A stretch of DNA of 9,565 nt. It comes from Planctomycetota bacterium (GTDB taxonomy: Bacteria; Planctomycetota; UBA11346). The position numbers were made by a program, and so were the translations under genes. Positions 1-4,891 of this stretch are shown here, piece after piece. The stretch is from NCBI GenBank assembly GCA_013816415.1, contig JACDEN010000068.1, positions 1 to 9,565 of the forward strand, written 5' to 3'. A model generated the notes under the pieces. The model saw nothing but the letters and a program-made list of their open reading frames with translations, had not been told where the DNA came from and made no database searches. Each line of letters starts with the position of its first letter. Within the stretch, counting starts at the first letter, position 1.

Positions 1-22
1 CTCGCGCGGACTTTTGTTTCGT

Positions 23-158
23 GGGCTTCGCCCCCGGGCCCCCCGGCCTTGATCGGGGCTCGATGTCCTCCGCTGCGCTGCGGACATCGTGGCGGATGGC
101 GCTGCGCGCCATTATATCCGCCACCGCCCCTCGGGCGGCCGCTCGCGCGGTGCGCGAG
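23..158. repeat. Chain of short GC-rich hairpins, several with 3-nt loops
   Basis: Successive perfect palindromes follow one another almost without gaps. GGGC-ttc-GCCC lies at 23-33. CGATGTCC at 61-68 pairs with GGACATCG at 82-89. TGGCGGAT at 90-97 pairs with ATCCGCCA at 116-123, and GGCGC-tgc-GCGCC (98-110) sits inside that stem. CCGCCC-ctc-GGGCGG lies at 124-138 and CTCGCGC-ggt-GCGCGAG at 142-158. No coding potential is convincing here and no T-tract follows any stem, so these are not classic intrinsic terminators. They look like clustered extragenic palindromes, and a similar pair closes the window at 9525-9554. Whether they end transcription of a gene left of the window cannot be seen. 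Confidence 0.75.
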
Positions 159-204
159 AATTCACAGAGTTGTCATTGACGCATCCTCGATCCGACGCGC
201 CGTC

Positions 205-274
205 AGCTTCGAGCTTCGAGCTTCGAGCTTCGAGCTTCGAGCTTCGAGCTTCGAGCTTCGAGCTTCGAGCTTCG
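205..274. repeat. Perfect 10-copy heptamer array (AGCTTCG)10
   Basis: Ten uninterrupted identical copies of AGCTTCG fill exactly 70 bp. The same heptamer appears inverted and degenerate at 313-354, separated by a 38-bp unrelated stretch, so the two arrays could form one long stem-loop or cruciform. Because 7 is not a multiple of 3, every reading frame through the array is open and encodes a 7-residue periodic peptide rich in Ser-Ser-Phe-Glu-Leu. Any protein called here is an artefact of the repeat. The array lies downstream of the nuclease gene, whose stop is at 399-401 on the minus strand. The perfect identity of the copies implies recent expansion or active homogenisation. Confidence 0.95.
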
Positions 275-312
275 CGTGCTTGTCTCCCACCGCTGGTCCG
301 CAACAAACCAAA

Positions 313-354
313 GAAGCTCGAAGCGGGAAGCTCGAAGCTCGAAGCGCGAAGCAC
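313..354. repeat. Six-copy inverted heptamer array, GAAGCNN
   Basis: Six flush 7-bp units begin at 313: GAAGCTC, GAAGCGG, GAAGCTC, GAAGCTC, GAAGCGC, GAAGCAC. The exact units are rotations of the reverse complement of AGCTTCG, the unit of the array at 205-274. This array therefore faces the first one across a short spacer (275-312). Unlike the first arm it has diverged at the last two positions of the unit. Confidence 0.9.
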
Positions 355-359
355 CAGAC

Positions 360-394
360 AACGCAGAACGCAGAACCAGGAACGCAGAACGTTC
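360..394. repeat. Five-copy heptamer array, AAC-type
   Basis: Five flush 7-bp units run AACGCAG, AACGCAG, AACCAGG, AACGCAG, AACGTTC. The array ends 4 bp before the minus-strand nuclease stop codon (399-401), so it sits in the immediate 3' flank of that gene. The same unit family recurs 3.6 kb away at 3976-4064 in the divergent intergenic region. It is distinct in sequence from the AGCTTCG family next door but has the same unit length. Confidence 0.85.
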
Positions 395-398
395 CGAC

Positions 399-1163
399 TC
401 ACCTCACCTCGATCGCCACCGGACAATGATCGCTTCCCGCGATTTCCGGGCAGTGGCGGATCTCCGTCACGCGGTCGGCGAGGCCGGGCGAGACGCACGA
501 ATAATCGATCCGCCATCCGACATTGCGCGCGCGCGCGCCGCCCCAATTCGTCCACCACGTGTAGGCGCCGGGCAGTTCGGGATTGCGGTCGCGGAACACG
601 TCGCGGTAGCCGAGCGCGAGGAAGCGCGTCAGCCAGGCGCGCTCCTGCGGCAGGTATCCGGAGTTCTTCTCGTTCTCCTTCGGCCGCGCGAGGTCGATCG
701 GGTTGTGCGCGATGTTGTAGTCGCCCTGCAGGATGACCTCGAAGCCGCGTTTGCGCCAGTGCTCGAGGTACGACTCCATCTGCGCGCAGAAGGCGAGCTT
801 GTAGTCGAGGCGCACGCCGCCGTCGCGGCTGTTCGGGAAGTACGCGCTGACCACCACCAGCGTGCCGAAGCGGGCGGCGATCACCCGGCCTTCGCTGTCG
901 TAGGTGTCGTCGCCGATGCCGTGCATGACCTCGTCGGGCGCCTCGCGCGAGATGATGGCGACGCTGGAATAGCCGGGTTTCTGCGCCGAATGCCAATGCG
1001 AATGCCAGCCCTCGGGCTCGCCGAGCGCCGGCTCGAGCATGTGCTGCTGCGCCTTGGTCTCCTGCAGGCAGATCACATCCGCGCGTGGCAGCACCCGCCA
1101 CGGCAACAGATCCTTGCGGGCGACCGAGCGGATCCCGTTGACGTTCCACGAATAGCACAGCAT
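399..1163 (-). CDS. xth: Exodeoxyribonuclease III family DNA repair nuclease
   Basis: This 254-residue protein belongs to the exonuclease III / AP endonuclease family (endonuclease-exonuclease-phosphatase fold). Family members cut DNA at abasic sites and remove 3' blocking groups or nucleotides using a divalent metal, in cytoplasmic base-excision repair. The expected motifs are in order: SWNVNGIR at residues 5-12 (Asn7), LQETK at 33-37 with metal-ligand Glu35, SAYFPN at 106-111 with Tyr108, GDYNIAH at 147-153 with Asp148 and Asn150, WRIDY at 217-221, and the catalytic GSDHCPV at 243-249 with Asp245 and His246. Length is typical (about 250-270). The start MLCYSWNVNG matches the family's usual beginning; the ribosome-binding site is weak. 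It lies 62 bp downstream of the response regulator on the same strand and may be read through from it. Its 3' flank holds the heptamer arrays. Exonuclease versus mainly AP-endonuclease activity cannot be decided from sequence. Confidence 0.95.
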   Translation of the reverse strand: MLCYSWNVNGIRSVARKDLLPWRVLPRADVICLQETKAQQHMLEPALGEPEGWHSHWHSAQKPGYSSVAIISREAPDEVMHGIGDDTYDSEGRVIAARFGTLVVVSAYFPNSRDGGVRLDYKLAFCAQMESYLEHWRKRGFEVILQGDYNIAHNPIDLARPKENEKNSGYLPQERAWLTRFLALGYRDVFRDRNPELPGAYTWWTNWGGARARNVGWRIDYSCVSPGLADRVTEIRHCPEIAGSDHCPVAIEVR

Positions 1164-1225
1164 GGGCGGAACCTACCCCGTGGGACCGCACGTAAAGCGG
1201 GACCCCCGAGGAGGCGGCGACCGGG

Positions 1226-1630
1226 TCAGTGGACGGACGCGAGCTTCGCGAACGACTGCGCGAGGTCGACGTAGCGGTCGATGTGATCGGGCTTCACCAC
1301 GTAGAGCGACGCGCCCTTGCGGTAACACGCGTCGATGTCCTCCTTGCGGTGGCTGCCGCTGAGGATGATCACCGGGATGCGTTTCCACACCAGATCGCTC
1401 TGAAGCACCTCGAGGATCTGCTTGCCGTTGGTCACCGGCAGATTGAGGTCGAGGAGGATGAGATCCGGAGTGGGCATATTCCAGAATTCGCCGCGCTTCG
1501 ACAGGAACTCGAAGGCCATCACGCCATTGCCGACGGAATGCAGCGTGATCGACGAGCGGCAATTGCGGAAGGCGGTTTCCAGCAGCTGGATGTCCAGCGG
1601 GTTGTCGTCGACGATGAGGATGTTGGCCAT
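1226..1630 (-). CDS. Stand-alone receiver-domain response regulator (CheY/Rcp1-like)
   Basis: This 134-residue protein is a single receiver domain with no output domain. A partner histidine kinase would phosphorylate it on aspartate, and it would act in the cytoplasm through protein-protein contact. The acidic pocket is Asp8-Asp9 in ILIVDDN, the phospho-acceptor is Asp61 in LILLDLNLP, the switch residue is Ser91 in IILSGS, the conserved lysine is Lys113 in VVKPD, and an aromatic Tyr110 precedes it. All essential receiver residues are therefore present. The length and the long loop before the acceptor (GEFWNMPTPD, 47-56) recall the Rcp1-type regulators that pair with phytochrome or hybrid kinases. 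No kinase is in the window, so its pathway is unknown. The start is the ATG at 1628-1630; only a G-rich stretch precedes it as a weak ribosome site. It lies between the oxidoreductase and nuclease genes on the same strand, with a palindrome about 80 bp upstream that could be a control site. Confidence 0.93.
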   Translation of the reverse strand: MANILIVDDNPLDIQLLETAFRNCRSSITLHSVGNGVMAFEFLSKRGEFWNMPTPDLILLDLNLPVTNGKQILEVLQSDLVWKRIPVIILSGSHRKEDIDACYRKGASLYVVKPDHIDRYVDLAQSFAKLASVH

Positions 1631-1710
1631 GGACCGCCCGAACGGGGGATGTAGCGGATCGGCCGCCCCCAGGAACCATGCGAGGGCGAAGGTTCCACAC
1701 GCAACGCGCT

Positions 1711-1728
1711 GATAACCAGTAGGTTATC
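1711..1728. promoter_or_regulatory. AT-rich palindrome GATAACC-agta-GGTTATC
   Basis: A perfect 7-bp inverted repeat with a 4-bp centre lies in the 142-bp gap between the oxidoreductase stop (1773) and the response regulator start (1630). It is one of the few AT-richer stretches in the window. It stands about 81-98 bp upstream of the regulator's ATG. It could be an operator for that gene or a stem-loop at the end of the oxidoreductase transcript. No T-run follows on the minus strand, which weakens the terminator reading. Confidence 0.4.
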
Positions 1729-1772
1729 GCGACAGGCCAGGTTCAATGCCAGTGCAGCCAAGGGCTTGGAGG

Positions 1773-3380
1773 TCAGCCATCGGCGCTCGGCGGCGACTGC
1801 GCCGGCAGCCCGAGGGTCGTGATGTAGACCACCGCCTGCTCGCGCGGGATGCCCAGCAGGTCGGTGACCTGATCGTCGAAGAAGCCGCCGATCCCGCTCG
1901 CCCCGCACCCTTCCGAGATCGCCGCCAGGTCGAGCCGCTCGCCGATCATGCCGGCGTCGAGGTGCAGATAGCGGTAGGCGCGGTCGCCATACGCGCGCAC
2001 CGCGTCTGCGAGATCGGCAGTATGGAACACCACCGCGGTCGCATCGCCGCCGAGCTCCTGGCCGAGGCAGAGATACTGGACCGTTTCCGGATCGCAGCCT
2101 GGGCGGACCAGGCGCAGCTCGAGTCCATGCGGCGCGAGGTAGTAGACGCCCGGCGCGAAGCCCTCGACCGCGAGCACCGCGACGAAGGTCATGAGGTGGC
2201 CGCGATCGAGCGACGGCTGCTCGCCGAGCCCGACCGTCTCGGGCGCGTACGCCGCCGCGAGGATGCGCGCGAGCTGGGCGCGAGTCATGGTGCCGCGTTG
2301 GAAGCGGCGCGTGCTGCGGCGGCGCAGGATCGCCTGGAACGGATCCTGGGCGAGCGGCCAGCGCGCGGCCTCGCGGTTCGGCACATCCTCGACCAGCGAC
2401 GCGCCGCTGGTCCAGCCGTAGCGCGCTTCCAGTCCCTCGCCGGCGTCGCCGCTGCCGACCACTCGCGGGCGTTCATGCGGCAGCCGGCTCGCGCGGTGAA
2501 GCGCGTGCAGGAGCGGCGAGGGGTCCGCCTCGGCGGCGTCCGCATCCGCATCCGCATCCGAGTCCTGGATTTTTGCAGCGGGCGACGCATCGAACGCCGC
2601 CCCGCTCGGCAATGCGCTCCAATGCGGTCGTTCGACCTTGCCCGCTGCGTTCAGCGCGATCACCGCGAGCGTCCCTTCCTCGGCCGGATCGATGCGCAGC
2701 ACCTCGTCGAACAGCCCATCGCAGAACGCCGCCGTCAGATGCACGCGCAGCCCGAGCGCGGGAGCCATCAGGCACGCGTTGCCGATGAGATGGCCGCTGT
2801 CGAGCAGGATCCGGCGGTACGCGCGTTCGCCATAGCGCCAGCGGCTGCGTTCGAAGACGCCGGTCACCACCAGCGCCACCGGCGCCGCAGCCACCGCGGC
2901 GTCGTGGTAGCACGCGGCGGCGAGATGTCCCGCGACCGCGGCGTCGTTCCACAGCGGCACCAGGTGATGACGCCGCGGATCGTAGCCGTACAGACCGGGC
3001 TCGCAGCCCGCGAGCTCGCGCACCACGAGGTAGATCTCGGCAGGATACAGTCCGCCGGCGGAGGGCGCGGCGCGCAGGTAGGTCGGCCGCGCCTCGTTGG
3101 GGATGACCCCGGTGATGCCGTAGGTGGCGAACAGCCAGCGGCTGATGACCGCGAGATCGACGCGGCCGTCGGTCGCCAGCTCGGATTCGGGACCGCGCGG
3201 CTTGCCGGTGAACGGATTCGGATCGAAGGGCAGGAACGGCGCGAGCGCCACCGGGGTCAGGCTGTCGTACAGTTTGTACGGGATCGGCTGGCGCTCCCAG
3301 TCGAGGCCGGGATGGTTGCCGATGGTCTCGGGAGCGTACTTGGTCTGGTTGTGATAGGTGATCGCGTGCGGGACGGTCAC
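1773..3380 (-). CDS. SagB/ThcOx-type flavin oxidoreductase with two nitroreductase domains
   Basis: This 535-residue protein has two nitroreductase-like halves and is about twice the length of a single nitroreductase domain. The N-terminus (YHNQTKYAPETIG, residues 9-21) resembles SagB/ThcOx proteins. Half one (about 75-245) has the hallmark APSAGGLYPAEIY at 105-117, FERSRWRYGERAYR at 176-189 and a C-terminal ALGL helix. A low-complexity Asp-Ala linker (274-283) and a loose region follow. Half two (about 345-525) begins with the FMN-phosphate motif RRRSTRRF at 353-360 and repeats RAYGDRAYRYLHLDAG at 462-477 and a C-terminal GASGIGGFFDDQ. Half one lacks RRSxRxF and half two lacks PSAGGLYP. Known SagB/ThcOx members use FMN to oxidise peptide azolines or act on other small substrates. 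No cyclodehydratase or precursor peptide is visible here, so the substrate is unknown. The start is GTG at 3378-3380, chosen because GGAG stands 5 nt upstream. It follows the SecB-like gene by 67 bp, probably co-transcribed. Confidence 0.88.
   Translation of the reverse strand: MTVPHAITYHNQTKYAPETIGNHPGLDWERQPIPYKLYDSLTPVALAPFLPFDPNPFTGKPRGPESELATDGRVDLAVISRWLFATYGITGVIPNEARPTYLRAAPSAGGLYPAEIYLVVRELAGCEPGLYGYDPRRHHLVPLWNDAAVAGHLAAACYHDAAVAAAPVALVVTGVFERSRWRYGERAYRRILLDSGHLIGNACLMAPALGLRVHLTAAFCDGLFDEVLRIDPAEEGTLAVIALNAAGKVERPHWSALPSGAAFDASPAAKIQDSDADADADAAEADPSPLLHALHRASRLPHERPRVVGSGDAGEGLEARYGWTSGASLVEDVPNREAARWPLAQDPFQAILRRRSTRRFQRGTMTRAQLARILAAAYAPETVGLGEQPSLDRGHLMTFVAVLAVEGFAPGVYYLAPHGLELRLVRPGCDPETVQYLCLGQELGGDATAVVFHTADLADAVRAYGDRAYRYLHLDAGMIGERLDLAAISEGCGASGIGGFFDDQVTDLLGIPREQAVVYITTLGLPAQSPPSADG
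2541..2560. repeat. Hexanucleotide microsatellite coding an Asp-Ala linker
   Basis: About three tandem GCATCC units lie inside the oxidoreductase gene. Read on the minus strand they encode alternating Asp and Ala in the linker between the two nitroreductase halves (residues about 274-283). Changes in copy number would alter linker length by two residues without a frameshift. Confidence 0.7.
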
Positions 3381-3425
3381 GATCGCTCCGCATCGGCGAT
3401 GGCAGGCGCGCAGGGCACGCGTCGC

Positions 3426-3445
3426 ACCGCGGCCGCCTCCGCGGT
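3426..3445 (-). terminator. Stem-loop just after the SecB-like gene
   Basis: ACCGCGG at 3426-3432 pairs perfectly with CCGCGGT at 3439-3445 around a 6-nt loop. It begins two bases beyond the stop codon of the minus-strand gene at 3448. No T-tract follows in the transcript direction, so full termination is doubtful. It may instead cap the upstream message or attenuate read-through into the oxidoreductase gene that starts at 3380. Confidence 0.3.
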
Positions 3446-3447
3446 CA

Positions 3448-3858
3448 TCACTTCTGCTGCTGCTGTTGCTGCGACGGCTTGTTCATCACCATCTGTCCCG
3501 GCTGGAAGGGGATCAGCGGCAGGTTCGCGTGCATGCAGAGATTGTTGAGCTGGGCCATGATCTTGCCGGCGCCGAGGGCGAGCAGGCTGCCGAAGAACGG
3601 GTTCTCGGTGTCCTTGGTCGGGTCGAAGGAGGCATCGGTGGTGAAGAGGAAGCGCCAGCCGCCGCGCGCGAACGGCTGCGCCTCGTTGTCGCCGATCGAC
3701 AGCGCGAATCCGACGACCGCCGTGTGCATGGTGCCGTCGGGGCTCGAGGGCAGGAAGTGCAGCTGGCCGGCGGCGCGGATCTCGTTCTTGCCCTCGCGGT
3801 TGGTCGGCTGCTGGAGCATGATGCCATCGAGGTAGTCGCGGCTGATGTCGAATTGCAT
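3448..3858 (-). CDS. Small SecB-like protein with polyglutamine tail, function unknown
   Basis: I do not firmly recognise this 136-residue protein. Its architecture suggests a SecB-type fold: a first half of alternating strands (for example AAGQLHFLPS 29-38, AVVGFALSIG 47-56, GWRFLFTT 67-74), then a helix NPFFGSLLALGAGKIMAQLNNLC (86-108) and an extended ANLPLIPFQPGQMVMN (111-126). The last part resembles the SecB segment reading TFPQLNLAPVNFDALFMN in position and character. SecB is a cytoplasmic export chaperone; a chaperone role here is only inferred. The C-terminus is six glutamines and a lysine, encoded by CAG/CAA repeats. No signal peptide or membrane segment is seen. The start at 3856-3858 is preferred because GGGG lies about 8 nt upstream and it begins the natural first strand; an in-frame ATG at 3901-3903 would add 15 residues but has no better ribosome site. 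It is the first gene of the minus-strand group and is divergent to the ABC operon. Confidence 0.7.
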   Translation of the reverse strand: MQFDISRDYLDGIMLQQPTNREGKNEIRAAGQLHFLPSSPDGTMHTAVVGFALSIGDNEAQPFARGGWRFLFTTDASFDPTKDTENPFFGSLLALGAGKIMAQLNNLCMHANLPLIPFQPGQMVMNKPSQQQQQQK

Positions 3859-3915
3859 GGGAAAACCCCGATCGGTGGTGCTGATGCAGACAGGAAGGAC
3901 CATCTACCGGATCGC

Positions 3916-3949
3916 CCAGGGCGGGCAACCGGGTTGCGCATCCGCCTGG
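3916..3949. promoter_or_regulatory. Imperfect inverted repeat in the divergent intergenic region
   Basis: The core GCAACC-g-GGTTGC (3925-3937) is flanked by outer matches CCAGG (3916-3920) and CCTGG (3945-3949), with interrupted pairing between them (GCGG with CCGC). It lies between the start of the SecB-like gene and the heptamer inverted repeat, where promoters for both directions must fall. It is a candidate operator or leader hairpin. No convincing -35/-10 pair could be picked out around it. Confidence 0.35.
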
Positions 3950-3972
3950 TACGACACAATCACGCGCCTTGG

Positions 3973-4064
3973 ACCGTTCTGGGTTCTGGGTTCTGAGTGC
4001 TCCCTCAGACAGTGGTCGTGGTTTCATCCCACCGAGAACGCAGAACCCCGAACCGAGAACGGTC
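3973..4064. repeat. Large imperfect inverted repeat built from AAC-type heptamers
   Basis: The left arm has GTTCTGG, GTTCTGG, GTTCTGA at 3976-3996. The right arm has AACGCAG, AACCCCG, AACCGAG, AACGGTC at 4037-4064. Read as arms, ACCGTTCT (3973-3980) pairs perfectly with AGAACGGT (4056-4063), the next 7 bp pair at five of seven positions, and GGGTTCT (3988-3994) pairs perfectly with AGAACCC (4042-4048). The 47-nt loop contains a smaller hairpin, CTGAG (3993-3997) with CTCAG (4004-4008), that partly competes with the arm. The units belong to the same family as the array at 360-394. The element ends 59 bp before the ABC ATPase start, so it may lie in that operon's leader or promoter. Confidence 0.85.
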
Positions 4065-4123
4065 TTTGTAAGGTTTCCGAACGCGCGTCGTCCCGCCAGC
4101 ACATCCCATTCCGCGAGGATCCC

Positions 4124-4891
4124 ATGTCCGAGCCGTCGACCCAGTCTCCTGCTGCCTCCGCACCTGCCGCCCAGGCCCTCATCCAGGCGGAAGGACTCAG
4201 CAAGTATTACGGTGATTTCACCGCGATCCGAGATGTGTCGTTCAGCGTGCCGCAGGGCTCGGTGACCGCGTTCCTCGGGCCCAACGGCGCCGGCAAGTCG
4301 ACGACGATGAAGATCCTCACCGGGTTCCTGGCGCCGTCGGCCGGCCGCGCGCTGATCGCCGGCTACGACATGGACACCCATCGCATCGAGGCCAGCCGCC
4401 TGCTCGGCTACCTGCCCGAGAACGGTCCCCTGTATCCCGAGATGACCCCGGCCACCTACCTGCGCTTCACCGGCGAGGTGCGCGGCCTGGGCGGGGCGCG
4501 CCTGAAGGATGCGCTCGACAAGGTGGCGGCCGCCTGCCGCATCGAGGAGGTGTGGTACAAGCCGGTGCGCAAGCTCTCGAAGGGCTTCCGCCAGCGCGTC
4601 GGCCTCGCGCAGGCGATCCTGCACGAGCCCAAGGTGCTGATCCTCGACGAGCCGACCTCGGGCCTCGACCCGAACCAGATCCAGCTGGTGCGCGAGCTGG
4701 TGCGCACGCTGGCCAAGGACAAGACCATCCTGCTCTCGACGCACATCCTGCAGGAGGTCGAGGCGATGTCCGACCGCGTGATCCTGGTGAGCGAGGGCCG
4801 GCTGGTGTTCCAGGGCACGCCCAAGGAGCTCGCCGGCGGCAAGACCATCGAGGAACGCTTCCGTGAACTGACCAAAGGAGTGGCGGCATGA
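4124..4891 (+). CDS. gldA: ABC transporter ATP-binding protein, GldA-like
   Basis: This 255-residue cytoplasmic ATPase powers the ABC-2 permease encoded next. All nucleotide-binding motifs are intact: Walker A GPNGAGKST at 52-60, Q-loop region GYLPENGPLYPEM at 95-107, signature LSKGFRQRVG at 151-160, Walker B VLILDEPTSGLDP at 171-183 with catalytic Glu176, and His206 in LLSTHILQEVE. The LPENGPLY form of the Q-loop, with Glu where many ABC proteins have Gln, is characteristic of the GldA/multidrug-type subfamily. The start at 4124 is chosen over upstream in-frame codons because GAGGA lies at 4115-4119 and the earlier codons run through the heptamer repeat. An Ala/Pro-rich, probably disordered leader of about 18 residues precedes the ATPase fold. 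The stop overlaps the next start (ATGA). The gldA symbol reflects family resemblance; gliding motility itself is not shown. Confidence 0.93.
   Translation: MSEPSTQSPAASAPAAQALIQAEGLSKYYGDFTAIRDVSFSVPQGSVTAFLGPNGAGKSTTMKILTGFLAPSAGRALIAGYDMDTHRIEASRLLGYLPENGPLYPEMTPATYLRFTGEVRGLGGARLKDALDKVAAACRIEEVWYKPVRKLSKGFRQRVGLAQAILHEPKVLILDEPTSGLDPNQIQLVRELVRTLAKDKTILLSTHILQEVEAMSDRVILVSEGRLVFQGTPKELAGGKTIEERFRELTKGVAA

Noticed and set aside
205..394. CRISPR array
   Set aside because: Repeat units are only 7 bp and contiguous, with no unique spacers, and no cas gene is in the window.
205..394. Iteron-type replication origin
   Set aside because: Tandem heptamers superficially resemble iterons, but there is no Rep or DnaA gene, no AT-rich unwinding region and the flanking gene is a repair nuclease.
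112..1191. Long minus-strand frame of 359 codons overlapping the nuclease gene
   Set aside because: It is out of frame with the exonuclease III motifs, is Arg/Ala-rich as expected of a shadow frame in GC-rich DNA, and its end is made of heptamer-repeat peptide.
1773..3380. Thiazole/oxazole-modified peptide biosynthetic cluster
   Set aside because: Only the SagB-like oxidoreductase is present; no cyclodehydratase, YcaO-type protein or precursor peptide could be found in the flanking sequence.
1746..3548. 600-codon plus-strand frame opposite the oxidoreductase
   Set aside because: It is antisense to a gene with clear nitroreductase motifs, has Arg/Ala/Asp/Glu-heavy composition and no recognisable domain; a typical shadow of high third-position GC.
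3934..3960. Sigma-70-like promoter TTGCGC with CACAAT
   Set aside because: Spacing is only 15 bp and both hexamers are poor; in an unknown lineage this is no better than chance.
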